Numbered from the stretch's first letter, positions 21,116-34,800 are shown. The stretch is DNA of 64,000 nucleotides from Macrostomum hystrix (GCA_950097015.1 CATNEN010000001.1:20761501-20825500); one strand, 5' to 3'. Notes: generated from the sequence alone by a model not told the origin. Numbers and translations: made by a program.

Positions 21116-23854
21116 CTGTACACACAGTACACAGTCAAAATCAATTATCCAATAAATATCTTCTTAAGGTTTATCTGTGAATGCCCAGACTCTGGATTCT
21201 CTGGCAGCAGGTGCGAAATCATTTGTTTCGGCTGCGCACCGAATCCCTGCAGAAATGGAGCCACCTGTGTTGATGGTCTCAGAGATTACTCATGCGTGTG
21301 CCACGACGGCTATACTGGTAAAACCTGTTCCGCTGACATTGTGGACTGCAATCCCAACAAGTGCCAGAACGGTGGAGTTTGCTATGAACGCAGCAACCAG
21401 GCTCTGTACAAAAGCGCATTGTTGCCACCTCCGTTCAACGGCTCCTTCAGCTACTCGCTGGCAGCTGGCTTCGTGTGCGTCTGTCCGACTGGTGAGCGGC
21501 CTCAGGTCGATTTGGCTTCGATCAACAAAATTCAGCATCTATTGATGGAGACCTGTAATAGCATAAATTGTAGTCGGCTACAGATAAGCACTTTCATTAC
21601 AGTAAAAAATTCAAAAAACTAAGTTGCAAAAAATGCCATATATCCGTTTCTACCAATCAACCTTTCAAGACTTGGTTAAAGCGAACCTTAAGTTCATTTA
21701 TTTAATACGAGCCTATTATTGCTAGAAATCGCACAAAACACCAAAACCAGGTTTCTATGGGGAACTGCGTGCTGCCTGGCACCAACCAGAGCGTGTGCGC
21801 TCACGCCTCGAGCTGCACGGACGGCCTGGCCTCATTCACCTGCCACTGCCTGCCCGGATATGAGGGCGCCAACTGCTCGGTGGACATCAACGAGTGCGAG
21901 CTGTTCCGTCAGCCGTGTCGCAACGGAGCTGTCTCTGCAAGGACCTGCTGGCTGACTATGCCTGCACCAACTGCCCGTCAGGGTTCGGCGGCAAGAACTG
22001 CAGCGTCAGGCTGACCGGCTGCGACTCCACGCCGTGTCGGAATGGCGCCACCTGCGAGCCGGTTCTCTTGAGGGAGCTGCCGACACCTGAGCACGGACAC
22101 CTGAGCACAACTATCGGTGCATCTGCGACTCAGAATCAGACTTTGGTGGCCGCGACTGCTCCGTGCGGCTTCCGTCGTTCTCATTCGGACTGAGTGGCAA
22201 CGTGTCCTCAGCGAGCTTCTCGTCTCTGCCTTCCGCTTTAAGTGCGTCTATTGGTGACTCATGGACAATCGAGCTGAGGCTGGTGACTTTGTCTCCGGGA
22301 GCGTTTCTGATGCTGCTGGGGAATTTGAGCGAAACAGCCGACACGGCTCGACTTCTTGTCTCTGTGAGTTCAAGAGCTGTGAAAGCCTTGCCGAAAAACC
22401 CTTTCAGAAAGAGTCGAACTCTCAAAGAGTCGAAGCATATGATCGAGTTTCTTACAAAGCAAAATGAGGTCAGACGGCTCTGTCGAATCTCTTTGGGACC
22501 ATCAGATCGATGCCGCGGGTCGTCTCTCCGCCCAGCTGCTGCTCAGCAACGGCTCCCAGATTGCATCGCTGACATCTCCTGACTCGGTGGCCACTGGCAG
22601 GTTTGTCTATGTGAAGATCTCCGTGTCGATCTCAGGTCGCGCGTTGTCTCTGACGGTGGCGTCGGCTGTGAGGTCGGCATCGCTGAGCAGTGCGGCTCCC
22701 GTGCCGCAGCTGTCGGGCCAGCTCATCATCGGCGGCTTCAGCGGAGCTCCTTCAGCCCCAGCTCCTCGACCGGTTCCCGGAGGAAAGAAACGACTGAAAC
22801 GGTCCGCGCCAGCACTTCCAGGCAGTGTTGCTTCGTCAGTTCCGCCAGGCTACACAGCCTTCAGCGGAGTTATTGCTGCTCCTCGACTGAACCGGGACAT
22901 GCCGCTGATTCTTGGCCCCGTGACATCCAGCTTGCTCGACGGCCTTCCAGGGGCGATCGCTGCGAGCGACTCGACCTCGGTAGTCGAGGGATTGGCGGTC
23001 ACAAGGCTCTGCGACACTTTTGCACCATGCAAGAATGGAGGAAAATGCGTTGATGGCTTCTACTACACATATTCGTAAGGCAGTGAATTTTGAGCACCTT
23101 GTTTCTATGACAATTGAATGTATATCTGTGATGTTTTTACCTGTACCCCGCAGCTGTCAATGTCACAAGGGATTTTCTGGTGTGAATTGTTCTGAGGACT
23201 TTCCCGACTGCAATCCGAATCCGTGCCAGACCGACGAAGTCTGTTTGGAGAGAAGCGACTCATTGAACTACAACCTGCGATTTCTTCCCTGGCCGTTTAA
23301 TGAGCCGTTCAGATATGAACTGGCTACTGGTTTCAAGTGCATCAAATCGTATGGTTCGTTGTGAAGTTTTTGTTTAATCCCGCACCTTCAGGGGCTCACA
23401 CTTTTAGACGAGTTTGAAAATTCTGCATGACAATAATCTTACAGGCTCCTTAGCCAAGTCAGATTTCCGCAGCTCCGGCTTCTTCTACGCAACCCTGGTC
23501 TTGTCGGCGGGCATGATTTGTTCAATCATCTTGGCTGGCATTGTTTTAGCCTTCCTATTTCGCTCGGTGAGAAAAATGTTGCTTTCGTTTTTTAGCATTC
23601 GTTCTTTCAAATGTTTTCCTTGCTAATTTATAGAATTGATGTAATATATGAGGGAGGCTGTTAATATTCTGGTAATACTCGCGCACTACGGCTGTTTTAC
23701 ATACTTTGTGTTGTAATAATTGATTTCGCACTAATGCTCAGACACAGGCGCTTGATTTCACTCCACACAGCAAAATTGAAAGTGAACCTAATGTGCAGGT
23801 GCTTGGGTTAAAAATATAATAGCTTAAAAATGTCTTGATTGAAAAATTCTTCTC

Positions 23855-25862
23855 AATCCCATCCTCCTCACTCCCCATCGTCCTCACTCCCCATCCTCCT
23901 CACTCCCCATCCTCCTCACTCCCCATCCTCCTCACTCTCCATCCTCCTCACTCCCCATTCTCCTCACTCCCCATTCTCCTCACTCCCCATCCTCCTCACT
24001 CCCCATCCTCCTCACTCCCCATCCTCCTCACTCCCCATCCTCCTCACTCCCATTCTCCTCACTCCCCATCCTCCTCACTCCCCATCCTCCTCACTCCCCA
24101 TCCTCCTCACTCCCCATCCTCCTCACTCCCCATTCTCCTCACTCCCCATCCTCCTCACTCCCCATCCTCCTCACTCCCCATCCTCCTCACTCCCATTCTC
24201 CTCACTCCCCATCCTCCTCACTCCCCATCCTCCTCAATCCCATCCTCCTCACTCCCCATCGTCCTCACTCCCCATCCTCCTCACTCCCCATCCTCCTCAC
24301 TCCCCATCCTCCTCACTCCCCATCCTCCTCACTCTCCATCCTCCTCACTCCCCATTCTCCTCACTCCCCATTCTCCTCACTCCCCATCCTCCTCACTCCC
24401 CATCCTCCTCACTCCCCATCCTCCTCAATCCCATCCTCCTCACTCCCCATCGTCCTCACTCCCCATCCTCCTCACTCCCCATCCTCCTCACTCCCCATCC
24501 TCCTCAATCCCATCCTCCTCACTCCCCATCGTCCTCACTCCCCATCCTCCTCACTCCCCATCCTCCTCACTCCCCATCCTCCTCACTCTCCATCCTCCTC
24601 ACTCCCCATTCTCCTTACTCCCCATTCTCCTTACTCCCATCCTCCTCAATCCCGTTCTCCTCACTCCCATTCTCCTCACTCCCCATACTACTCACTCCAA
24701 TCCTCCTCATTCAAATCCTCCTCCCTCCCCATCCTCCTCACTCCCCATACTACTCACTCCAATCCTCCTCATTCAAATCCTCCTCCCTCCCCATTCTCCT
24801 CACTCCCCATACTACTCACTCCAATCCTCCTCATTCAAATCCTCCTCCCTCCCCATCCTCCTCACTCCCCATCCTCCTCACTCCCCATCCTCCTCACTCC
24901 CCATCCTCCTCACTCCCCATCCTCCTCACTCCCCATCCTCCTCACTCCCATTCTCCTCACTCCCCATCCTCCTCACTCCCCATCCTCCTCACTCCCCATC
25001 CTCCTCACTCCCCATCCTCCTCACTCCCCATCCTCCTCACTCCCCATCCTCCTCACTCCCCATCCTCCTCACTCCCCATTCTCCTTACTCCCCATTCTCC
25101 TTACCCCCATCCTCCTCACTCCCTATCCTCCTCACTCCCCATCCTCCTCACTCCCATTCTCCTCACTCCCCATCCTCCTCACTCCCCATCCTCCTCACTC
25201 CCATTCTCCTCACTCCCCATCCTCCTCACTCCCCATCCTCCTCACTCCCCATCCTCCTCACTCCCCATCCTCCTCACTCCCCATCCTCCTCACTCCCCAT
25301 CCTCCTCACTCCCCATCCTCCTCACTCCCCATTCTCCTTACTCCCCATTCTCCTTACTCCCATCCTCCTCAATCCCGTTCTCCTCACTCCCATTCTCCTC
25401 ACTCCCCATCGTCCTCACTCCCCATCCTCCTCACTCCCCATCCTCCTCACTCCCCATCCTCCTCACTCTCCATCCTCCTCACTCCCCATTCTCCTTACTC
25501 CCCATTCTCCTTACTCCCATCCTCCTCAATCCCGTTCTCCTCACTCCCATTCTCCTCACTCCCCATACTACTCACTCCAATCCTCCTCATTCAAATCCTC
25601 CTCCCTCCCCATTCTCCTCACTCCCCATACTACTCACTCCAATCCTCCTCATTCAAATCCTCCTCCCTCCCCATTCTCCTCACTCCCCATACTACTCACT
25701 CCAATCCTCCTCATTCAAATCCTCCTCCCTCCCCATTCTCCTCACTCCCCATACTACTCACTCCAATCCTCCTCATTCAAATCCTCCTCCCTCCCCATCC
25801 TCCTCACTCCCCATACTACTCACTCCAATCCTCCTCATTCAAATCCTCCTCCTCACTCCCCA
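23855..25862. repeat. 2-kb 16-bp minisatellite with higher-order structure, downstream of gene 3
   Basis: Units of CCTCCTCACTCCCCAT with CATCGTCCTC and CATTCTCC variants. A distinct block containing CATACTACTCACTCC and CCTCCTCATTCAAATCC recurs at about 24690, 24750, 24810, 25565, 25625, 25685, 25745 and 25810. The array replaces the place where gene 1 has its tail exons. Long open frames of over 600 codons through it in two frames are period artefacts. Confidence 0.95.
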
Positions 25863-27128
25863 TGAGACATGAGACATTAGAGACCTCGCCTTGATGCCCC
25901 TGGCCAGTTTCTGGTCGGCGTTCTATAACAACAATTTTTTGTCTCTATACAATGAAAACTACCCGTTTGTCTGTTTGCAACACGGGGTGCTTGCGGCCAC
26001 CCGATCTTGTTGCTTATTCTGGACAAGGGTGTGTCATGAGTCATTGCTTTCACAGGCTGTTTCTCAGCTGATGTTTTTTATAACGAGTTGCTATTCCTGG
26101 ATGCAGCGATACACTCGTTTCTTTAGAAAAATACTTTATTTGCAGTGGCTATTAATTTAGCTATTAATAGAAACATAACCTACTTCTTATGGTATTTATA
26201 ATTCTCACTTCATGTCTGACAGGTCCGAAAGGCCCTACCTTACCGCAGCTTTAACTTGTTATTTAATAAAGTTTTAGTCGGCACTCACACATCCATATCT
26301 CCGCCACTGCTACTGGAGCACCTGCTGACTCAGAGAAGGAAGACTGTCGTTTACTAGCAAACGTAAATTCCATTTGATTATTTTCAACAGGGGATATTGA
26401 ATGCTGATCCTGGAGGATTTTATTTGGAAGACATAGAGCCAACACTAATTGGCACTAATGCCAACATTAGTGCCCTGAAGTTCCAATGCTCTCTGTTCTG
26501 TAGTCGCTCGTCTGAAGGCAGCGTACAGCTGTTCAGCCCATAGACTGGTAGGACGGAACACCAACCCCCTTAATTACCCCAGCTAATGCTGGTACCCATA
26601 TAACAGCTGGGTGAACTGAAGCAATGTAGACTCATGTGTCTTGCTATAGGACACAAATTGTCCCAATTGACCCAAGAACCAAACCCACCTCCAATTTTCA
26701 AGTAGTGAGTCCGACGAGTTTATCTAAAACTAGATAACAGATCCCCTCATTATACAAATTCATGATTATGATTATACAAATAGTCTGATGCGAAACGTTT
26801 ACCTAGACCTGAGTTCACAATCACACGAGACTCTAAGTCTTTTAAAGTCTTTTGAAGGCTGACCTTTCTCTAACGCGAGGAAGAATCCATAAAACTTTGA
26901 GCACTTGAAAGACTTAAGGATTTTTTACCATGGTTTTACGAGGTGCCCTGAAATAAAGCAATTTAACAATGCTGGGGGTTTAAATGCACTGAAAAACTTT
27001 TTGAGTGCATCTTCCATATTCGTTTCTTTTTCTCTGATTGATTTATTGATTTTCTTTCTTGAATTTTTTTAAATATTTGGCAAAACTATTTTCAGTGATT
27101 GGTTCATTTTAAGCGTTAAATATATTTT
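25863..27128. other. Intergenic region between genes 3 and 4; no gene recognised
   Basis: Unique-looking AT-rich DNA apart from a reversed type B SINE at 26500-26720. I looked for tail exons of gene 3 (tyrosine motif, phase 0, splice sites) and found none. Confidence 0.4.
26500..26720 (-). mobile_element. Type B SINE, minus strand
   Basis: Read on the minus strand it shows CAGTTCACCCAGCTG, GTACCAGCATTAGCTGGGGT, GTGTTCCGTCC and AGTCTATGGGCTGAACAGCTG, the body of the type B family. The tRNA-like head would lie near 26700 and is weak. Confidence 0.5.
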
Positions 27129-27200
27129 ATGACTAACTTCCAAACGACCTGCCTCTCTTGGCTTCATCAGGTGCATCTGCGTCCTGGCCACAAGTGCGCA

Positions 27201-30200
27201 ATGCAGCAGAGAACTCTGCAGGTCTGGCTCCTACTGACAATCTCATTGTCATGCACTTCTGCCGTGTCAGTACCGACTGAGCAGTCTTCAGGTGAGTTCA
27301 TTAGGCAGGCTTCTCAAGGCGTTGCCAGTTGTCAAAAGTTTCACTGAGATCGGTGAGCATTTTGCCTGGCCTCTCATTTCAGATGTCGATGAAGCTGAAG
27401 CCACATTGGCGAGGCTGAGGAGAGCCGCCTGCAGTGCTGGCGACTGCCAGAATGGAGGCGTTTGCTGGCCGGGCACTGTGACTGCGAGTACGCCTCCGTG
27501 CCTGTGTGCTGATGGCTACACGGGCACCTACTGCACTGTTATTGTTCCTGGTGCAGTGGACTACTGCGCACCCGGACCAGGGCCTACCTGCAAAAACGGA
27601 GCTACCTGCAACCGAATCGCCGTCAGTCCCTTCTACAGCTGCAGCTGCGTTCCCGGATTCACAGGTAAACAATCCCTTTGTCTATCCCTTTGTCCCTTTG
27701 TCTTTGTTTATCTATATACTCGTATTATTTTCATACTTAATTGGCGAATAGTATCTTTACAAATATATATTTATTTTCATTTCTATGTAATGCGAGTGCA
27801 TTAGGCGACAGAGAAAGTTTGGTTGATTATACTCGTCTTAAGCAATCTCTCGGACAAAGCTCTAATGGATCACGACAAATTTTCTATCACGAAAGTCTAC
27901 TAAACTTGCTAGCCGTCCTTATTCATACGAAAAATATTAATAGTAGAAGAATTAATGGAGCAAATAGGAAAGACAAAAGAAAATAGAACTGCTGGTTTGA
28001 AAGTACATTGTAAATTACATTGTAGAGTGTGGAGTTTCGGCTCAGGACGGTTGAAGAAGGAGGCTAGAGTGAGGATAGAAGAGGATAGACTGAGGAGGGT
28101 AGACTGAGGAGGGTAGACTGAGGAGGGTAGAGTAAGGAGGGTAGAGTGAGGAGGGTAGAGTAAGGAGGGTAGACTATGGAGGGTAGTGTGAGGCGAGTAG
28201 AGTGATGAAGGTAGAGTGAGGAGGGTAGAGTGAGGAGAGTAGAGTGAGGAGAGTAGAGTGAGGAGGGTAGGTTGAGGAAGCTAAACCAGGAGTGTTTCTC
28301 TGCTTAATGAATCAAAATTGCCAACCTAATTCAGCCAGAGCACCATTTCTGTGTGTTTAATTTGGACTGACTTGAAGTATCGATTAGCAGATCCTAAAAT
28401 TTCTGATCGGTAAGCTCTATTTGGCTCCTGCCCCAAGGTCCCAGTCTCCATGAAACGAAAGCTCCCCAGGCCTATGCAATTTTCGATAATGGCTGTGCAG
28501 AAAAAATGAAATTTCTGCGCTTCTCTGTCTGAAATGCCGCTTGCTTTCTTAGGAGTTTATGTGAAACCTCTGTGATCGCTGCACAGAAGTCTGTGTTCTT
28601 TTTGAGTGGACATTGCAGATCAGAAGCCTTTTTTTCTTTATTGACTTCTAGCTTATGACTGTTGCAGAACTCTGCCACTTGTCAAGGCCGTTTTGCAATT
28701 CTGTCAGGTCTTCACCACAGATACGCGCTCGTATACTAGATAAATGATCACAATAAAACCAGATTGGTTGATAAATTGTGCCTAGCGGGTAACATGGACA
28801 ATAGCAATGGAGATAGGGGGCCGCCTTGCTTGAACCCCTTAGTGACTTGACAAGCCTCAGAGCTGTATATTCCTAAACACCACACCCCCAGGCACGAGAG
28901 CCGACACAGAAAATGCGGCAGAAAACGAGCTCGAAAACGAGACTGTCTATGGCCCAGACAGGATACATACAGTACTATTTGCACATAAAACAATTATAAT
29001 GCAGGAAATAGCAAAAACAATTTTACAACACGCAGCGCGAGATAGACACACTGGGCACATAGTGGGTACCCGCTTAGATAAACCCAGCACAAGGCGGTGG
29101 GGTGGGTGCCTGAGGTGGGTGTTTACACCCAATCAGCGAGTGTCGATTGGACACAACATGCTTTCTATAGTATTTAGCTCGCATGGTTGACTTTCAGCTG
29201 CTCTTTCACCGAGTGAGTAAGGTCTGGTGGTGAACCACGCAAAATTTGGCTTTTTTAGAATGTCATCTTTCTTAGAATTAAAATTAGTAGGGTTTCAATT
29301 AGATCGGCCACGTATATTACCACTGGACTAGCTGATTGTACAAGTAAGTTACGGGCTGTAATATTTATTTATTTATTTTTTGTAAATGAAGCAATCTTAA
29401 ATTCGGTGAAGCAACATGTTTTGCAAGATATATTAAAAAGACAGCATTAGATCTGCTTCCAATAAAGATTTATCAACATTTTATTGCGAAATACGTAAAA
29501 AGTTCCTATCTCGCTAGCGCATTTTTCTGTGAAAATCTGCCTTTAATAAATTTTCCAAGAAACGAAGTGTCCCGTCTTTCGTCTTCTAGTGATCCTTGTG
29601 TCGCCCTTGGCAATCAAGTGTTTGTTTTAAACCGCAGGCTACAACTGCGAAATCAACATCGACGACTGCGCCAGCCGGCCCTGCATCAACGGCCAGTGCA
29701 CAGACCTGGTGAACAGCTACCACTGCAGCTGCTACAGAGGCTGGGAGGGCTTCAACTGCTCAGTTGACACAAACTACTGCCTGCCGTTGCCGTGTCAGAA
29801 TGGAGGCTTGTGCAGCGATGGCAATTCCACGTGAGGCAAAAATGTTTTTTATTACTTCAAATTCGGAGTGACACGCAGTAATGTTTGTAATGAGAGGGTG
29901 GACTGAACAGCCGAAGGCAGTTTTCAGATGCGACGCGCGATAGTTGCGGCTGTGCCGTCGGCTGCACATCATGCACAATTACGGCAGGTGTAACAAATTT
30001 TTTATTAAAAAACCCGGAACAAATTAACAGTTTCACCTGCGACTGCTCGCGCATCGACTTCCAAGGCTACAACTGCAGCTCCAAGATCGACGACTGTCCT
30101 GGTAACAATTGTCAGAACGGAGGCCGCTGCGTTGACGGTGTCAGAAGCTACACCTGCGACTGTACAGACACGGGATTCAAAGGTGCCTTGTGCGAGACCA

Positions 30201-33200
30201 ACATCGACGACTGTGCCGGCAATCCCTGCACAAACGGTCTGTGCACGGACCTTGTGAAGGACTACAACTGCAGCTGCTACAGAGGCTGGGAGGGCAAGAA
30301 CTGCTCAATCGACACAAACTACTGCCTACCGTTGCCCTGTCGGAATGGAGGCTTGTGCAGCGATGGAAACTCCACGTGAGGATCGCAAAGCACGAAAAGC
30401 ACTATAGGGTGGACTGAATTGTGATTTTATACAATTCTGATCTCTGCATCTTCATTTCAGGTTCACCTGCGACTGCTCTCGCACCGATTTTCAAGGCCCC
30501 ACGTGCAGCTCAAAGATCGACTACTGTCTGTCAAGTCCCTGTCAGAACGGCGGCAGGTGCATCGACGGTGTCAGAAACTACTCTTGTAACTGCTCAAGCA
30601 TAGACTTTTCTGGGCCGAACTGTCAATCTCGAATTGATGACTGCTCGCCCAACCCGTGCAGAAACGGAGCCGCCTGCGTTGATGAGTTCAGAGGCTACAC
30701 CTGCAGCTGCGATGCGGGGTTCGGCAGCAAGAACTGCAGCGTCAGGCTGACCGGCTGCGACTCCGCGCCGTGTCGGAATACAGAAATCTGCGAGCCGGTT
30801 CTCTTGAGAGAGTTGCCGACACCTGAGCACGGACACCTGTGCACCTGCGCCCCAGGATGGACGGGCCCTAAGTGCAACCTCACAACCCTAGTCTCACTTA
30901 ACGCCTCCACCAGCTTCAGCGCCCTGCTCAGCATCGGAGCCTCAAGCAGCTCGGCTGACTGGACCTTCGAGCTCTCATTCCGGAGCAGTCTCACCCAGTT
31001 CGATCTGATTCGGCTGTCCTCAGACTCGGGACTCATCCGAGTCGGTGCTCACAACTCCAGCCTCGTGCTGCTGCTGCTGAATAGCAGCTCATCGTCTGTG
31101 ATTGGTCAGACCAAGTGGCCAATCAGTGACCGTTTGGCTGCTGCTGATTGGCTCACACTGTCAGTCACCCTGACCAATGGCAGTGCGACACTGACTCGGA
31201 CAGGGTCGTCAGGAGTGAGGCAGTCTCTCACACAGCTGGTTGACGGTCTTTCGCACACATTCAAGCGAGGCTCAGTGTCAGTTCGGGTCGGAGGCGACGC
31301 AGCATCGACCAGTGGCGGCTTCCGCGGCTGCGTACGGGATGTGCGACTCGCGACTTCCAACTTGACATTTGTCGCCATGGAGACCACGGTGGAGTCGAGC
31401 AACGCGACCTGGGGAGTGTGCAGTCGATCGGTGCAGTGCGGCAGCCCATCGCCCTGTGAGCTGAGCACGAGCTCGAGGTGCTTGGATGTGTGGAATGACT
31501 TTGTGTGCCAGTGCGCAGCGGACTTTGGTGGCCGCAACTGCTCTGTGCGGCTTCCGTCGTTCTCATTCGGACTGGGTGGCAACGCGTCCTCAGCGAGCTT
31601 CGCGTCAGTGCCCGCCGTCTCAAGCGAGTTCGGCGGCGACTCGTGGACGATCGAGCTGAGGCTGGTGACTCTGTCTCCGGGAGCGTTTCTGATGCTGCTG
31701 GGCGACCCGAGCGACTCGGCGACCACTCCGCGACTGCTCGTTACGGTGAGTGAGGACTGAACAATGTTTGTGGTTTCTAGCAGATCACATTTTCGTACAA
31801 TGCCTCGTTGTCCTTCCTCAGATTGATTCCACTGGATGTCTGTCTGCCCAGATTCTGCTTAGCAACGGTCTTCTGGTCGCAACGCTGACGTCCTCGGACT
31901 CTGTGGCTACTGGGAACTTTGTCTCTGTGAAGATCTACTTGTCTATTTCAAATCGCGTGTTGTCGCTGACAGTTGCGTCGGCTGTAAAGTCAGCATCGCT
32001 GAACAGATTGAGTCCTCTGTCGCAGCCGTCGGGTCAGCTGATCGTCGGTGGCTTCAACGGAGCACCGTCAGCCAGGTGGGGCAGATCGAAACGATCTGTG
32101 TCGGTCCTGCCAGCCAGCGTGGCCTCCGCTCTGCCCGCCGGTACGACTGCATTCTTTGGCCTGCTCGCTGCTCTTCGAATAAACGGTGACCGGCCTCTGA
32201 TTTCGGGTCCCGTATCAGCCAGCTCGCTCAGCAGCCTCACAGGTGCCATACCTGCCACTTATTCTTCTGGAGTTACCTTAGCAACGCTGGAGAACAATGC
32301 TTGCGCTGTTTATGAGCCTTGCAAGAACGGGGCCACCTGCTCAAATGTGTTTCTCAACTCGTACTCGTAAGTGATCTCCGATCTTTCATTGAGTGTTTCT
32401 GTGATCAAAATGAATGTTCCACAAAGAGCGAATTTCGAATCCAGCTGCCAATGCCACCCTGGATATTCCGGAACCAACTGCTCAACGGACTATCCCGACT
32501 GCCATGAGAAGCCGTGCGGCAGTGAGGAAGTGTGCTTGGAGAAGAGCGACCCGGTCAATTACAATATAAAGATTCTGCCACCGCCATTCAATGGAGCTTT
32601 CAGCTACGGGTCGGCTGCTGGATTCACCTGTGTAAAATCGTATGGTAGGACAACAGCAAGCTTTCATTAGTTCTTTGAAATGGCAAAGTATTTGATAACT
32701 GGCGACTTTGTGACGGTATCTACTGGTTTTATGAATCAATTCAAGAAAAAAATGTGCAAATACACTCTTTACCTATCCTACTCACGAACTATTGCAGGGT
32801 ATCGGAACAGCTTCACAGGCTCAGCCTCACAAACTAACAGCTTCACCACCTCAGCCGGATTCTATGTGATTCTTGTCGTGGTTTCTGCTGTTCTTTCGGC
32901 TGCCATCTCTATCTCAGTTATTTTTCTTCTAATTAGACATGTAAGGGTCGCTGCTTTCTTTCTTGCATTGCTTATTTTGAGTTGATAAAACACAACAAAT
33001 TCCTTTACAGGGTCACTTGGCAAGAAACCGTTCTGATGACTATACCAATCGATCGCTATCAGGACATCAACAGCAGGTGACTTGGTGATTTTATTTATCC
33101 AGAAATCATTATTCTCTGAAAATGCAATTCTGTTTCAACAAGATTCTTCGAATCATCTTAGAAGCGGACTGATGGAGGCTTCGATGCAACGGTTGATGCA

Positions 33201-33428
33201 ACTTATACTATTGCTGACCGGAACACTGTGCCTGTAAGTCAGTTTTCCACACCTTCGTCCTCAATTATTGCCTGACTCAAACATGCGTCGGTTGCTTTTT
33301 AGACAGCCGAAAACAGCTGTTTGACACCCAGCAGTCCGCCGGTTGCCGCAGCTGAACTTGTCGAAGATGTGTACGACACGACAATCGACTCAAACTATGC
33401 CAACATGGACCAGAAATACAATTGCTAG
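27201..33428 (+). CDS. Gene 4: intact EGF(13)/LamG(2) receptor-like protein, 1115 aa, 11 exons
   Basis: Exons: 27201-27291, 27383-27664, 29638-29830, 30031-30375, 30461-31745, 31822-32366, 32445-32644, 32798-32940, 33011-33076, 33162-33233, 33303-33428; 3348 nt, in frame. I chose the ATG at 27201, which starts a signal peptide (MQQRTLQVWLLLTISLS); an in-frame ATG at 27129 lies before a likely acceptor at 27170. RLRR precedes EGF1. EGFs 1-10 are followed by LamG1 (about 447-625), EGF11, LamG2 with RSKR|S at 32083-32094, EGF12, a PFN module and a helix (about 1002-1025). The tail over four exons has DDYTNRS, ATYTIAD, DVYDTTID and SNYANMD; YTN and YAN fit Grb2-type pYxN sites and YANM the PI3-kinase YxxM form. 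Exon 5 merges regions that are two exons in gene 2, losing a PFN module and two EGFs. Ligand and signalling role are inferred only. Confidence 0.82.
28070..28275. repeat. 14-bp minisatellite in gene 4 intron 2
   Basis: About 14 imperfect copies of GAGGGTAGAGTGAG with GTAGACTGAG and GAGAGTAGAG variants, in the same intron and orientation as genes 2, 3 and 6. Confidence 0.9.
28430..28910 (-). mobile_element. Degenerate non-LTR retrotransposon (LINE) reverse-transcriptase fragment
   Basis: Minus-strand translation gives KGFKQGGPLSPLLLS at about 28800-28843, matching the conserved RT segment around the GxxQGxPLSP motif. Further on (28472-28678) it gives FCNSHKLEVNKEK, resembling the region that follows the catalytic core in LINE RTs. 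The two parts are in different frames, with stops between, and the catalytic YxDD segment is not readable. It is a dead fragment in gene 4 intron 2. The rest of that intron (28911-29637) shows nothing I can name. Confidence 0.6.
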
Positions 33429-33849
33429 ACAGTTTGGCGCGCCTATTTAATCCTGGTTTGGTGCATAACATCTTGGTTTGTGCCTTCATGACATCATGCT
33501 GTCGCGGTTTTTAGATTTTTTTATGTGTCTCAGTGTTTTTTGCGCCGTTTCAGTAACAACGTTTTTTGTCATGTTTTATAATTTGTAAAGAAGAAAAACA
33601 TATTTCATGTTAAAACAAAAAATCTTAACGGTTTAAAGTTTTATAACCGTTTTTTAGTAAACGTGATTAAGAGTAATATTTTTATTGTTCTTCGTGTTAA
33701 AAACTAGAATGACGTATTTCAAGAAAAATGTATTTGCTATCTATAAGCTTAAATTTGAGCTTCATTATTGCTCCAAGAAGTAAAAGTAGTTCAATCCTTT
33801 ATTCATATATATTTACTTTTTTAACATGGAATCTGGTTTGAAGTCCTCG

Positions 33850-34800
33850 TGAGTTTGATAGACACTCGTGTGTCTGATGGACCCTTGTGAGTTTGATGGA
33901 CACTTTTCTGTTTGATGGAAACTAGTATGTTTAAGGACACTCGTGTGATTGATGGAAACTAGTATGTTTAAGGACACTCGTGTGATTGATGGAAACTAGT
34001 ATGTTTAAGGACACTCGTGTGATTGATGGAAACTAGTATGTTTAAGGACACTCGTGTGATTGATGGAAACTAGTATGTTTAAGGACACTCGTGTGATTGA
34101 TGGAAACTAGTATGTTTAATGGACTCTCGTGTGATTGATGGAAACTAGTATGTTTAAGGACACTCGTGTGATTGATGGAAACTAGTATGCTTAATGGACT
34201 CTCGTGTGCTAGATGAACTCTCGTGTGCTTGATGGACACTCGTGAGTTTGATGGACACTCGTGTGTTTGATGGACACTCGTGTGCTTGATGGACTCTCGT
34301 GTGCTTGATGGACACTCGTGTGTTTGATGGACACTCGTGTGCTTGATGGACTCTCGTGTGTTTGATGGACACTCGTGTGTTTGATGGACACTCGTGTGTT
34401 TGATGGACACTCGTGTGTTTGATGGACACTCGTGTGTTTGATGGACACTCGTGTGTTTGATGGACACTCGTGTGTTTGATGGACACTCGTGTGTTTGATG
34501 GACACTCGTGTGTTTGATGGACACTCGTGTGTTTGATGGACACTCGTGTGTTTGATGGACACTCGTGTGTTTGATGGACACTCGTGTGTTTGATGGACAC
34601 TCGTGTGTTTGATGGACACTCGTGTGATTGATGGACTCTCATGTGTTTGATGGACACTCGTGTGTTTGATGGACACTCGTGTGTTTGATGGACACTCGTG
34701 TGTTTGATGGACACTCGTGTGTTTGATGGACACTTGTGTGTTTGGTGGACACTCGTGTGTTTGTTGGACACTCGTGTGCATGATGGACACTCGAGATTCA
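33850..34800. repeat. 19-bp minisatellite (GTGTTTGATGGACACTCGT)n plus a 37-bp variant unit
   Basis: The left part (33900-34200) has a 37-bp compound unit containing GATGGAAACTAGTATGTTTA; the right part (34200-34790) has the simple 19-bp unit. In the duplicated copy (57095-58410) the 37-bp unit dominates. The SIKHTSVHQTHECPSNTRV frames on the minus strand are the 57-nt triple period. Confidence 0.95.

Larger units (their letters stand above)
19128..23566 (+). pseudogene. Gene 3: broken copy of gene 1 with frameshifts and no cytoplasmic tail
   Basis: Recognisable exons: 19128-19206 (distinct signal peptide MTFKAALNFCIVLQMSFSLG), 19280-19549, 20601-20793, 21169-21491, 21751-22363, 22506-23074, 23154-23353, 23445-23566 (helix). 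Exon 5 is disrupted three ways relative to gene 1: about 22 nt are missing near 21763, CT is inserted near 21932 (GTCTCTGCAAG), and 14 nt are added near 22095 (GGACACCTGAGCAC). The first segment then reads into ATATGA, and the last segment stays out of phase with what precedes it. In exon 4, NIDDC has become IICFGC. Homology to gene 1 stops near 23850, exactly where a 2-kb minisatellite begins, and no tail exons were found beyond. The furin site (22791-22802) and PFN modules remain readable. The unit could still give a short secreted product from exons 1-4. Confidence 0.8.

Noticed and set aside
23835-25872. Two overlapping open frames of over 670 codons rich in Ser, Pro, Leu and His
   Set aside because: They run through the 16-bp minisatellite in more than one frame at once. 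The period of 48 nt avoids stops mechanically; no splice sites, signal or conservation support a protein.
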